Part shown: in pieces, positions 46,617 to 58,505 of the stretch
How the letters are laid out: every line of letters starts with the position of its first letter
Position numbering within the stretch: position 1 is the first letter of the stretch
NCBI GenBank assembly: GCA_030522415.1
Contig: CM060107.1
Coordinates: 50,671,807-50,735,806 of the forward strand
Direction: 5' to 3'
DNA from: Channallabes apus
Taxonomy: Eukaryota > Chordata > Actinopteri > Siluriformes > Clariidae
DNA length: 64,000 bases
Made by a program: the position numbers and the translations under genes
The notes under the pieces: generated by a model
Told to the model about the DNA's origin: nothing
What the model saw: the letters and a program-made list of their open reading frames with translations, nothing else
Databases searched by the model: none

Positions 46617-48236
46617 CAGTGGTGTGAAAAACTATTTGCCCCCTTCCTGATTTCTTATTCTTTTGCATGTTTGTCACACTTAAATGTTTCTGCTCATCAA
46701 AAACCGTTAAATATTAGTCAAAGATAACATAATTGAACACAAAATGCAGTTTTTAAATGAAGGTTTACGTTATTAAGGGAGAAAAAGAACTCCAAATCTA
46801 CATGGCCCTGTGTGAAAAAGTGATTGCCCCCCCTTGTTAAAAAATAACTTAACTGTGGTTTAGCACACCTGAGTTAAATTTCTGTAGTCACCCCCAGGAC
46901 TGATTACTGCCACACCTGTTTCAATCAAGAAATCACTTAAATAGGAGCTACCTGACACAGAGAAGTAGACCAAAAGCACCTCAAAAGCTAGACATCATGC
47001 CAAGATCCAAAGAAATTCAGGAACAAATGAGAACAAAAGTAATTGAGATCTATCAGTCTGGTAAAGGTTATAAAGCCATTTCTAAAGCTTTGGGACTCCA
47101 GCGAACCACAGTGAGAGCCATTATCCACAAATGGCAAAAACATGGAACAGTGGTGAACCTTCCCAGGAGTGGCCGGCCGACCAAAATTACCCCAAGAGCG
47201 CAGAGACAACTCATCCGAGAGGCCACAAAAGACCCCAGGACAACATCTAAAGAACTGCAGGCCTCACTTGCCTCAATTAAGGTCAATGTTCACGACTCCA
47301 CCATAAGAAAGAGACTGGGCAAAAACGGCCTGCATGGCAGATTTCCAAGGCGCAACCACTTTTAAGCAAGAAGAACATTAAGGCTCGTCTCAATTTTGCT
47401 AAAAAACATCTCAATGATTGCCAAGACTTTTGGGAAAATACCTTGTGGACCGACGAGACAAAAGTTGAACTTTTTGGAAGGTGCGTGTCTCGTTACATCT
47501 GCTGTAAAAGTAACACAGCATTTCAGAAAAAGAACATCATACCAACAATAAAATATGGTGGTGGTAGTGTGATGGTCTGGGGTTGTTTTGCTGCTTCAGG
47601 ACCTGGAAGGCTTGCTGTGATAGATGGAACCATGAATTCTACTGTCTACCAAAAAATCCTGAAGGAGAATGTCCGGCCATCTGTTCGTCAACTCAAGCTG
47701 AAGCGATCTTGGGTGCTGCAGCAGGACAATGACCCAAAACACACCAGCAAATCCACCTCTGAATGGCTGAAGAAAAACAAAATGAAGACTTTGGAGTGGC
47801 CTAGTCAAAGTCCTGACCTGAATCCTATTGAGATGTTGTGGCATGACCTTAAAAAGGCGGTTCATGATAGAAAACCCTCAAATAAAGCTGAATTACAACA
47901 ATTCTGCAAAGATGAATGGGCCAAAATTCCTCCAGAGCGCTGTAAAAGACTCGTTGCAAGTTATTGCAAACGCTTGATTGCAGTTATTGCTGCTAAGGGT
48001 GGCCCAACCAGTTATTAGGTTCAGGGGGCAATTACTTTTTCACAGAGGGCCATGTAGGTTTGGATTTTTTTTCTCCCTAAAAAATAAAACCCCTCATTTA
48101 AAAACTGCATTTTGTGTTTACTTGTGTTATCTTTTATTAATAGTTAAATGTGTTTGATGATCAGAAACATTTTGTGCGACAAACATGCAAAAGAATAAGA
48201 AATCAGGAGGGGGGCAAATAGTTTTTCACACCACTG
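46617..48236 (+). mobile_element. Tc1-like DNA transposon, near full length, with long inverted repeats
   Basis: The ends are CAGTGGTGTGAAAAACTATT and its inverse, flanked by TA target duplications (46615-46616 and 48237-48238). The terminal inverted repeats extend about 210 bp. Each holds two copies of a direct repeat (gtgtgaaaaactatttgccc outer, gtgtgaaaaagtgattgccc inner), the IR/DR arrangement known from Sleeping Beauty-type elements. The 1620-bp body carries one transposase reading frame. Both ends are well preserved, so the insertion is fairly young. Confidence 0.93.
46997..48018 (+). pseudogene. Tc1-like transposase, inactivated by one frameshift
   Basis: The first frame (46997-47365) encodes the paired-type DNA-binding region, with KAISKALGLQRTTVRAII and the GRPTKITPR hook between the two helix-turn-helix parts. 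A single missing base near 47353 moves the frame into a stop. The rest continues in another frame to 48018 with WTDETKVELF (first catalytic Asp), QQDNDPKHTS (second Asp) and SPDLNPIE (catalytic Glu), consistent with DD34E spacing. The C terminus AAKGGPTSY is complete. Family knowledge: cut-and-paste transposase acting on the flanking inverted repeats. As read here it cannot give a full protein; an assembly error at the A-run is possible. Confidence 0.9.
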
Positions 48237-48933
48237 TATATAATACGTGGGCTATACTGTAGCTAAGCGAATAACCTCAAGATACACCATAAATCCACCC
48301 GCTTCCATCATCAATTCCTTGACTTAAAGATGAAGAAGCATTTGTCTTCAGGGACCTTAAACATATTTCAAAGCTCTGTCCTTGACCCCGGGGTCACTCC
48401 AGGTCAGAGGATGTCCACTGTCCTTGCTCAGGGATTGGCTCAAAGGCTAGGCTTTTCATTCCAGGCACTTTTACGGCAGAGAAGTCAAGGTCGTTTCAGA
48501 ATTACTGATATTCCACGGCCGGGTAACAGCTTGCTCCGATGGTCGGACGTGTCATAATCGGTTCTCTGCTCCCCTTCCCCTCCCGCCTTTGCACCAAATG
48601 GCACCGAACACATTGTCTTTAGCTGAAAACACTGCCACTCCCAGCAGGTCGGCTCTATATTACTGCAGTAATTAGTAAATTAATGGAGATTGAGGCAGAC
48701 ATCTGTACCGAGAGGGGTCAACGAGAGCAGATGCTCAGGCAGCAGCATGCAGAAAAACGCCTTAATAAACAATTACGAGGAGACGGAGCCATGCATCGTG
48801 TGTTACGACTTTTGTGGAACTTTTTGCCCATCCGGCTTTTATTTATTGTCTTTGACTTACCGTCTAAATGAAAAAATATGCAGAGTTTAGATATGACATC
48901 CATCCTCTTTAATATCAACATATGCTCCCTGTC

Positions 48934-48968
<35 letters not shown>

Positions 48969-49934
48969 CCCAAGTCAGATCAGGTCCGTCATAAAGCTTG
49001 CGGCTGGAGACGTGATTAAGTTCCGGCATGTTCTTATCTCACCCGCTAGTGAACGTTTTGATCAGAACAGATTCGTCGGATGTTGTGAGAAGCCATCCTT
49101 AGGATTACCCATCACGGCTGGTTTGCTCTGCCTCATCTCGCCGGATTAAGTTTATGGAAATATCCTTGTATTATTTCTGGATGCTTATTGTATTAATTCA
49201 GTCCCACGGTGTCCTAGAAGGACAGGACCTCCTTTCCTTTCGTACATCTCCTGCTTAAACCATAATCTTCCTGAGAGTGAAACTTGCTTTCTTGATTAGT
49301 TACTAGTATTTGTGTCCTTGTTTTTTCTTAATCTTAATTTAGGAGTGTCCTTATTCTGTGGCCTATTTTCACTGCAGAGATGAAATTTTAAATAATTCCG
49401 TGTAATATAAACAAGTAGGATTTCCATGTACAAAAACACTTTTATTCCGCAGCTCGGAATTCTCAAATCTGATTGGTCAGAATAAACACTTATTTATAAC
49501 TATTCATATTCCTTACTTAACAACACTTAAACGTTAAAAACCCCTCAATCCAACAGTCTGTTTGATGTTTTCTTCACAGTATGTTTCTACATCACCTCTG
49601 CATGTTTGTCCATTCCCCTATTACTCCACTGTTGTCTATTACGTAATAAGAAAAGAACAGGCTTGTATTTGAAGTCTGATCTTTTTCCTGGAATGGGAGC
49701 TCTGGTACAGTACCAGTGCCAGAACGATGAGACAACATGTCCAGCTTAGACTTTGACCTGAAAATCAAGGGTACATGGTGATTGTGTTCCAAAAATAAAG
49801 GAAACCTTCATGCTTGAAATGACATTTGAAGTTGTTTCACAGTAAGCAAAAATGAATTCTGAATATACTGTATATTTTTACACAATTGCACAACTCAACT
49901 CCCATGTTGATTTAACAGTGTGTGGGCTTGTGTG

Positions 49935-50200
49935 TGTGTGTGTGTTTTTTTTTTTTTTTGGTCACCAAATGTATAAACACTCGTCAGCCATAACATTCTA
50001 CGGCAAAACATTATTGCTGGTGTTGTGTAGGTTCCCATTGTGCCACTCTGGCCTCGCAGGCATGAACCCATATGACCCCTGGAGTGTACTGTGGGGTCAG
50101 GCAGTGGTACATTAGCAGGGGATCGTATGAATGCTGTGGGTTTCGTGGATATATTAGATATATTATTAAAACTGATATCTCTGCACAATGCACCAGTCAA
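49935..50200 (-). mobile_element. Tc1-type transposon fragment, diverged
   Basis: actcgtcagccataacattc (49980-49999) is the same terminal motif family as at 11262. Diverged sequence with ggtgttgtgtaggttccc and gcctcgcaggcatgaaccc follows, typical of remnants of this element. No open frame remains. Confidence 0.5.
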
Positions 50201-50204
50201 CCAT

Positions 50205-50480
50205 GTATTTACGGTGCCTTTAAGGTTCTAGTTAAGTGATTTCTTGATTCAACAAGGTTGGAAGTATTTAGGCCTGGGTGTGGCCAGTCAAATTTTAATA
50301 AAAAATGTAAAGCTTTCCAAAAATCGCAGTTCATAATTTTTTATTCCTTTGCAAATGGAATCATTATTTACAAACTGCATTTTGTATTTACTCTAACGCT
50401 ATTCGTTTTCATGATTTGAATTATTTAAGTAAGACAAATATGCAAGAAAAAATATTCATGGCGCTGTATGATATTATCAG
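50205..50480. mobile_element. Possible diverged relative of the 46617 Tc1 element
   Basis: The words aagtgatttcttgattcaac, acaaactgcattttgtattt and gacaaatatgcaagaaaaaa resemble, in order, internal and terminal parts of the element at 46617-48236. The match is weak and broken. Confidence 0.35.
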
Positions 50481-53085
50481 ATTTGTCATTATTCCTGAAT
50501 GTTATCTATTCTTTTCATTCAAATAGCATCATGTACCAGCTCCAAAGATTTATTCCCATGACCCAGAGGCTAAAAAGTGACATCAGCACTGCTTATGGGA
50601 GTTTACCAAAAAAATAAATAAAAAATCATGAAACCATGTCAACCTTTTAAGAAGCTCAGGAAGTAAAGAGGCTTTGGAGCTGAAAGATGGAACATATTGC
50701 ACCGAGACAGAAGCGTGCTTGATTAATGGGCATGATAATCATCTCATCAAATCACTCTCACTTATTAAATCTTGTTTAATATCCAAATGAGGGCCCCCTT
50801 GAGCAGATTTAGTCAATTTCGCCCCCTCCTTTCAGCACAGTGAGAGAACTCGAAGCCAAGCCACTTGGCTTCGTTCACCTAATCCCAGCCTCGAAAAATG
50901 TCTTGTCTTGGCTCTTCCAGGAAAAGAAAAGAAAAAAAATGCCTAGCATGTCCTTCACTGACTGCAGTGTGTGTTAGTTTTTGAGATTTGTTTATTACCT
51001 ATGATTAGGTTTAGCCCAGCTTCATGATGGGATCTTGAAGAAATGTTTATACCAGGTTTACCAGACTGATTAAAGCTTCATCCAGCCTACAAATCATCAA
51101 TACTCTCTTTAATGATTAATCTGTCATAAATGTAATATGGATAATACATGACATTTTCTTTTGTTCCAAATTAAAATCTTTTTAACATCAATCCAAACTT
51201 TTTATACTTCGACTGAATTCTTCTTTCTCTACCAAGCATTCTACACAATTCTGCTAAAAACCTACTTTTGTCTATTAGTACAACAGGAATCTTAAACACA
51301 ACCTCCCTAGTCAAAGTTGCCCGGAGATTCTCAACCTAAGGTTTAAAAAAGAACAACTCGAATCTCATCACGTATGCCGGTTCTCCTTGATCTGACCTCG
51401 CTCTGAAAAGAACAACATGCCATTGTCTTATTTACGGTCCGCATGTGTCGCACGGCATCTTCATGGCACAAAGGCCAAGTGACAAGCGCTTCTAAGAAGA
51501 AGAGGAAAATATCTCCAACCCCCAAGCCCCACCACCCTTCTCTCGGGTTGAATTATAGGTATCCCTCAATAGCTACAATCAAGTTGAGCCCCCTCACCAA
51601 CACCACCACCAACACCACACCTCCCCTATTCCCCCAAACTGATGTCATCCAGGCGGCAACTGGCGCAAGGTGACTAAAAGGGTATTGTGCATCTTCCGCA
51701 AGTGCCTTCCATTTCTCTCCATGTATTGTTGGAAAGCAGCTGTCGGCTACCTGGCCCTCACATGCCGTGTCTGTGCCGGCGATCTTGGCAGCCGGAGCTT
51801 CAGGCTTTGGATACCAGAGCGAATCAGTTCTTAAAGATGACTCTCGGCCTCACATGGAGGGGTACGTGGGGTGTGGGTGAGGTTGGTGTGTGTGTGTGGG
51901 GGGGGGGGCTTGGACAAAAGGCTTAGAGCTGCTGTCAGCAGAGCATGCATTGATGGAGAACAAAAGACATCCCATCGTCCTCCTCTCCGCTGCCAGACAC
52001 TTTTATTACAATGCCATGCATTCAGATCCTGAGGTCATATCTCAACAAAGGCTTGAATGTCACCTTTACCTGCTAAAAGCTCGCTCATCGCTCAAAGCAG
52101 AACTCTCACAGCTTAGCAGGAACAACGAAGGCGGAAACATGCTTATCTGCTTACATGAGCCAAACCTTCTTGCTTTCTTTCTTTCCTTCTTTCTTACTGT
52201 CCTTCTTTCCTTTTCCTTCAGTCCCTCTCTGAAAACAATAACCCTCTCAGATGCACCTTGGGAAATGCGCCATTATTTTTAGCCAAGCTCTGAGGAGTGG
52301 CGCTCCTTTGTTTCGAGGCCGGCGTCCATATCCATTTCACGACAAATGAAATTCCTCCTTTGGCCCTTTTGGCAGGCGCAGTCAGACCCAGGCCGGTTAG
52401 CCCCGAGGCTCTGTTCTCCCTCCCTCTCCCTCGCACCTGTCCTTACCATCAGCCTCTTGTCTTGAGTCTGCGCCCTCACAGCTCAAGGGGATCACTTTGT
52501 GGATAAAGCGTGCCGTCTGATAGCGGCAGCGCAGGAATTACGCGGGTTGGCCCACACATCGCCAGGCTGAAAAAGAACCTTTAGTTCCTCTGAGAGAACG
52601 GCGCAAATTCGCCTTGAAATGGCCTTGCTTGTGATGTCATGGACAGAGCTTTAGAGATCAAGGCAGAGCTCTGATGCTTGTTGAAAGCCGAGCAGCGTGT
52701 AATAGAAAGCAGAACTAATTACAACGCAGCACTGACTAGCCATAGTTAGCAAAAACAGAGGTGGTACTTAACTGATGCACAAAGCGTAATACAGTACGTT
52801 CACTAGCAAAGACTTTTCATTTCAGTAGCTGGTGGACAGAATATATACCAAAATAATGGTGTTCACTCACAAAAAAAATGGTGTTATTTGTTGACAGTGA
52901 CATTTAAAGTTGTGAAACATCAATAACCACATCAGTTCCTTTTCTCACTTGTGTTACAGCAGTTGCTTCCCTCACTGGTATCTTTTTATTCTCATATTAT
53001 CAGGAAAGTAGGAACAGGAACTCATCAGTCCTGAAGACTTTCCCATGGTGGTTTACACAGCTCTGACACTGGAGACTCCTACTAT

Positions 53086-53333
53086 AGTGCAAAAAAAATG
53101 TCATCTTAGAAAGTAAAATATTCTTGAAACCGATCTATAATTTCTTAAAATAAGATTACTGCCAATCCAATAAAGATAATAAAGAAATAAATCGCATTTC
53201 ACCCAAAATAAGCTTAATAATCTTACATTCGGTTTGACGGAATCTTATTTTAAGAAATTGTACATAGGTTTGTCTAGATACAAGACTATTTCACTTGTTA
53301 AGATGCTAAGATGCACATTTTGTTTTGCAGTGC
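53086..53333. mobile_element. Palindromic MITE
   Basis: The left end agtgcaaaaaaaatgtcatc is inverted at the right end (gatgcacattttgttttgca). Internally, tttcttaaaataagatta (left) pairs with aatcttattttaagaaatt (right). About 250 bp, AT-rich, no coding. The superfamily is not assigned. Confidence 0.65.
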
Positions 53334-53959
53334 CACAACGCCAAACAGGAATCTCTTTACAGAAAGTCGCCATATCAGTGATTATACAGGACAATTCATA
53401 CTGATTTAAGTGATGAGGACTAACATGAACTTTGGAACTTGGACAATCACATACTGTAGCATTCAATTTCATACTTCATGCTTCAATTATACTGCTGCTG
53501 TCATAAACCATATTTTTTACATTTCCATATTCTCATTTTGTAATTTGTTTATACACTACAGTTTACATTTTGAGGCAAAATTTATTCTTATTTGATTTTT
53601 ATTGAAAAATTCTAGCTTTTTTTCATTGTATTGAAATCTTCCTACTTTAGGTCCCGGACTATCTTATACATTTTTTTTGCCTATCATACTGTGTATGGTT
53701 GTGTACATATGAAAAATTATTATTATTTTTTTTATTTACTAAGAACTAGATGATTTTTAGGGCTTCTTCCATTCAACGAACAATGAAACTGTTTTAGCTA
53801 TCTGTGAGGACACCGTGGTCAAGTCCTCTGTAGTTTCAGAAGCTTTTAGTGTACACACTGTATACACAGGCAAGATGTAGAAAATGTTTATGTGCACAAT
53901 TTATTACCTGTATTAACTGTAATTAAATAGTTTTAATGTAACTATAATGGCATAACGTA

Positions 53960-54014
<55 letters not shown>
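53960..54014. repeat. (TAA)n microsatellite
   Basis: About 18 uninterrupted taa units. Confidence 0.95.
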
Positions 54015-54017
<3 letters not shown>

Positions 54018-55899
54018 ACGTTACAAAGCAAAATCATTGTACTTTTATAATCTGAAAAATTTCATAAAAACAAGTCTTTTTGAAGTCATATTTTCACGTA
54101 CTAAGCAGTAATTTCCAATGTAACATAAATTCCATGGGTCATTTTTAGAAAGTAAGGAAACAAACTTTAGGGTGGGGGGGGGGGGGGGTGCTCTAGGATA
54201 CTCATTTATTTATTCCGTTTTGTTTCCATTATCGCATGTGAGTGTATAGCAGAGCCATACATCTCCTCCTAAATTCAAGCGCTAGCATTTCAATAGGCTC
54301 TTATGGAGCAAAGTGTAATACAGAAAATAAAACTCCCAGTGACACGATTGGAGTGAAACTGGAGCAAGCTGACCCCCATCAGACCCAATCTACTGGGACG
54401 GCACTGGAAGCATTGCTCTTCCTCCCTTTCTGTCTTTCTTTCTCCCCCTCTTTCTGCCCCTCCACCTTCTGAGTGCCCTCCAACAAGGCCAGCTTTGTGA
54501 AGCCGTCTCTGCTTTGCGTGTTATGCCATTCGGCTGGCTCTTTTTTTTTCTTCTCCGCTCCTCAGAAACGGAGGGCCCAGATCTCTCACATCTGAGAGGG
54601 TCTTAATTTGGATGGCGGTCCGGCTGGGGCCGCACTCCTTTTGTTCTTCAGTTCCCAGGACGTCCCCTCGAGTCCCAGAGATTCCCGGCACGTCGCCTCG
54701 TCCAGATTTTTCGGCAGAAATGAAAGAGACTGACGGCAGACTGATCTGTCCAACTGGAATCTTTGTCAAAAACATGGGGGTGTGGGTGCAAGCTGGTGGT
54801 GCTGCTGGTGGAATATGGGCAGCAGAAGGGTGGAATATGTTCTTACAGTGTTACAGAACTTGCAAGGCACTTAGACATTACTCAAAGTCGGTTAGATGTT
54901 AGTGATTCTTACTTCATTCATACCAAAACCTAATAAATAGAACCAGCCTTGCAATATGTTCCAGTATGTTGGAATTATGGTGATCACATGAGAATCGAAC
55001 ATAATGGGTTTTTTTCTTTTTACCATGCAAAAACAACATTTTCTGATTCAATAAGATGTAAAAAAAAAAAACTATTATAAAACTATTGCTGAATAGTGAA
55101 TGCTACACATGTTCATTTGGACCAGCTCTTAAAAAGGACCCCTTACAGCAAAATCTGGCTACTAAAGCTGCTTGTATCATTCTAGTATCCCTCATTATTT
55201 TCTAAATGTACAGGGAGAAATAAATCCCATAAACTATAAACTATACTTTTTGGATTTTGTGTATCTGAAATAGAGTGTATACAGACATGGCTGGTAATTC
55301 AGGTCCTCTATCAGATGTCACATGGTTTTGAATATTTGATTAAGAAATTATATTTGATATCAACATTAATGTTCTATTGTCATGGTTAAAACAAACATGA
55401 CTATTTAAACTGAAAGTACAGTATAACTCACATTATACAGGGGTCCTGATCTTCATATTTCCCTAATTACCTGACTAAGTGAGTTAAATATGCACAGAGA
55501 AACTTTGTACAGTGGCGTGATGTCTCGCGTGAATTCCAGCCTCCTGTATTCCCAGGAAAAGGTCCGGTTCCACTATGACCCTGTCCGGGATAAAGCGCCC
55601 ATTGAAGTTGAATGAATGAAAAAAGTTGCTTTGTCTTTCTGGGAAACCCTTAATTTTTATAAAAGTTATGTAGAACATTGCACCGTGTTTTTCAACTGTT
55701 TAAGAGTGACGCATAAAAGTGTCTTTGTATATGTCTATTACAACTGGGGGAATCCCTTGACTTTGTTGAATTTGGCATTGTCTACTATGTATAGTTCTGA
55801 AAAGACCAGATTATCCTGAACTAGATTTCTCATTTGCATAATCACAGGACAATAGCTAAAATAAGTGAAGCTTTTATTACTGCACAGACAAATTCTTTC

Positions 55900-56090
55900 T
55901 TTGAATATCCAAGCCCAGCTGGGGTCAGAGCACACGGTCAGCCACGATACCGTCGTGCCCCTGGAGCAGATAGGGTGAAAAACCTCGCTCAAGGGCCCAG
56001 TAATGGCAACCTGTTGGAGCTGGGGCTTGAACCACCAACCTTCCGATCAGTAACTCAGTGCCAACTGAGCTAGCACTGCTCCAAGGGCAA
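55900..56090 (-). mobile_element. tRNA-derived SINE, second type, - orientation
   Basis: Read on the - strand it starts with a tRNA-like head, agtgctagctcagttggcac (A box), then ggttggtggttcaagcccca (B box). It continues through caacaggttgccattactgg and gcccttgagcgaggtt. It differs from the Mermaid-like copies. Confidence 0.7.
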
Positions 56091-57189
56091 TGTTAGGAAG
56101 CTGTCAAAATAATAAGGATTTAATAAGGAATGTTTGTGATTCCAAAGTATGTGAGTTTTTTGCAGATTGACATATATAAAAAAATTTACCCAATAATGTT
56201 CAAGACGCCCCCATTCCCCACCCTTTCACGATATTTTAGCCAAACTACATGGGTTGACATTTACAAAATTCTTCAAGGAAAAGTATGCTGAAGAGCCCAC
56301 TTTAGAGCTCAAACTCTAACATTAAAAAAGAGAACATATCTCAAACTATATTGATTTTTTCCCCACACATACATGCTGTCCATAACACAGGACAACACAT
56401 TCAAAAAGATGAATTCCTTATTTTTACTCTGGGATCACTGTAAATGTTGCCTTGGTTAGACGGCATGATTGGCAGATTAGCCTAGATTGAGAACTGCGAC
56501 CATCTGAGAGCCAGCGTGACTCCGGCTGAGCTTAAGACATGACCTACTGTAGCATACAGGGTGAAGGTGGAATGACAATGGCTATTACACAAGCTTTCCA
56601 CAAATAGTCCTACAAGAATAGAGCCCTGTTAACTTGCAAGTTGTCAAAGGCAGCTGATGTTCAATAGAAGAATGGGTGAAGAGAAGCTCTGCACTCATGC
56701 CCAATTCAACGATATAATAACCTTTGCAGTTGAATTGTTTTTACATACTCCAGGCTATTTAATTAGCTCTTGGAAAATCTTTAAATCATGTGTGTCTCAT
56801 TCTAATAAAAAAAAAAAAAAAAAAAAAAACATACACATAAGTATATCCTCAGTATTGGTATACAGTAGATCACTATAGATCTCTACTAACCAGCTCTAAC
56901 TAGTAAAAGTTCTGCTCTCTCTTAAAGACATTCTTGCCACTAGGTGTCCCCAATCTCTTGCTTGTCTGGTGGCCGGTGACAGGCTGTTAAGATGTCTGTT
57001 CCATGTCTTCAGAAGCTTGTTAAAGGCCAGGCGTGTGATTCTGAGAGCTACGAGGTGTGACACACTATATTTAAACCTGCAGGAGCTCTCATCTACAGCC
57101 GGAAGAAGGAGAGAAGCCTTGAGCCTCTAATGACACGAGCCCTTTTAGGTTAAGCTATCAAAGATTTATGAGAGCTGGAGATACAAGGT

Positions 57190-57193
<4 letters not shown>

Positions 57194-57222
<29 letters not shown>
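57194..57222. repeat. (GA)n microsatellite
   Basis: An uninterrupted ag run of about 29 bp, followed by purine-rich sequence to about 57265. Confidence 0.95.
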
Positions 57223-57227
<5 letters not shown>

Positions 57228-57496
57228 AAAGGAAAGAGATGGGGAAAGGGAGGGTGAGAGGAAAGAATATGTACGTTTAAGTGGTTTGAAGGTGCCAGGA
57301 GTCACGGAGTGGCGTGTGTTTGTAAATAGTTTAACATTCATGATCTCGGGGTATATGAAGTTCCTTCCCACATTGCGGACTGAATAGAAGTTTTTACGAA
57401 AGTTTTTTATACATTATTATTATTACTCTACATAAATATTCTTGATAGACTGTTTATAATTGTATATGCTAAAATGATGTGAACTAACTTAGACTA

Positions 57497-58505
57497 ACCA
57501 GTCACTTCATTAGGTAGTTCAGAAGTTGGCATAAACAACAGTTTATTGATTGTATCAAGGGTTCAGGCTGGTGGTGTAATGGTGTGCGGGAGATTTTTCC
57601 TGCCACACTTTTGTCTCTTTTCCACTGCACAGTACGGCACGACACGGTTCAGTTCAACTCACTTCGGTTCGGCTCAGTTCGGCTCGGTTTGCGCTTCCAC
57701 TGCAGTTTAGTAACGCTTTAGAGTGGGCGGGATTACTCATGTGTGGCGCCGCTACTGCCGTGACGTCATCGTAAACACGCCACAAACAAACACACAACAA
57801 TGGAGCATATCGACGGCATGGTGTTCTTCATTCTCGGCATGTGGATGTTTTTAACAGCGAGACGAAGGAGTTTGTTTCAAAAGAGGCTGCCAAAGAAATT
57901 TTTGGTTAATACAAAAAGGTGCGTCCGATCCTTCTCTGGCTGTTCTAAATATAGCGGTTCTGTTGTGTCTCGTGTCGCAAGTTCAGTGACGCAGTAATGA
58001 TGATTTTCTCTGGCCAATCAGTGACCAGCGTATTTACACGTCACGTTTTGGTAACAGTTCGGCGCGCTTGGAACCTCGGCTGAGGTGATACTAAAAAAAG
58101 GACCAGGTACTATGTACTGTTCCCAGTGGAAAACCCCCCAAAAGTGAGTTGAACTGAACCGTGTCTTGCCGTACTATGCAGTGGAAAAGCGCCATTTGAG
58201 CCCCTTAGTACCAATTGAGCATGGTTTAAATGAGTATTGTTGCTGTCCAAGCCCATGCGTTTATGTCCATAGCCATGTCACAAAGCTAAAATCATTGCAA
58301 ACTGGTTTCTTGAATATGACAAAGAGTTCTGCATGAGAACTGCACGAGGCATTGTCATGTCCATACGGACCGAAATCTAGAAGGAACGTTTCTAGGACCT
58401 TGTTGAATCTATTCCATGAAGAATTAACGCAGTTCCTGAAGGCAAAAGCTGATTCAACAACAAACTACTGTAGTAAGGTGTACCTAATAAAGTGGCCAGT
58501 GCTTT
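57497..58505 (+). mobile_element. Tc1/mariner-type transposon remnant split by a nested MITE
   Basis: Inverted ends are visible: accagtcacttcattaggta on the left, and tacctaataaagtggccagt on the right. The interior retains diverged transposase-coding segments (ggctggtggtgtaatggtg before the insert; atgtcacaaagctaaaatca and gaagaattaacgcagttcct after it), with no open frame. The nested element at 57612-58194 interrupts it. Confidence 0.75.
57612..58194. mobile_element. Nested MITE with inverted repeats of about 50 bp and TTT target duplication (Harbinger-like)
   Basis: The left end runs tgtctcttttccactgcaca then gtacggcacgacacggttca. The right end is its inverse, from aaagtgagttgaactgaacc to gcagtggaaaagcgcca. 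TTT lies at both borders (57609-57611 and 58195-58197). A short frame at 57800-57997 is of unknown meaning. Confidence 0.75.

Noticed and set aside
54612..54902. 96-codon + strand frame
   Set aside because: No family resemblance or splice context; overlaps an antisense frame of similar quality.
55990..56080. tRNA gene on the - strand
   Set aside because: Same reason: the tRNA-like head belongs to a SINE.
57800..57997. Small protein MEHIDGMVFF... as a host gene
   Set aside because: It lies wholly inside a MITE with 50-bp inverted repeats; at best a relic of a transposon protein.
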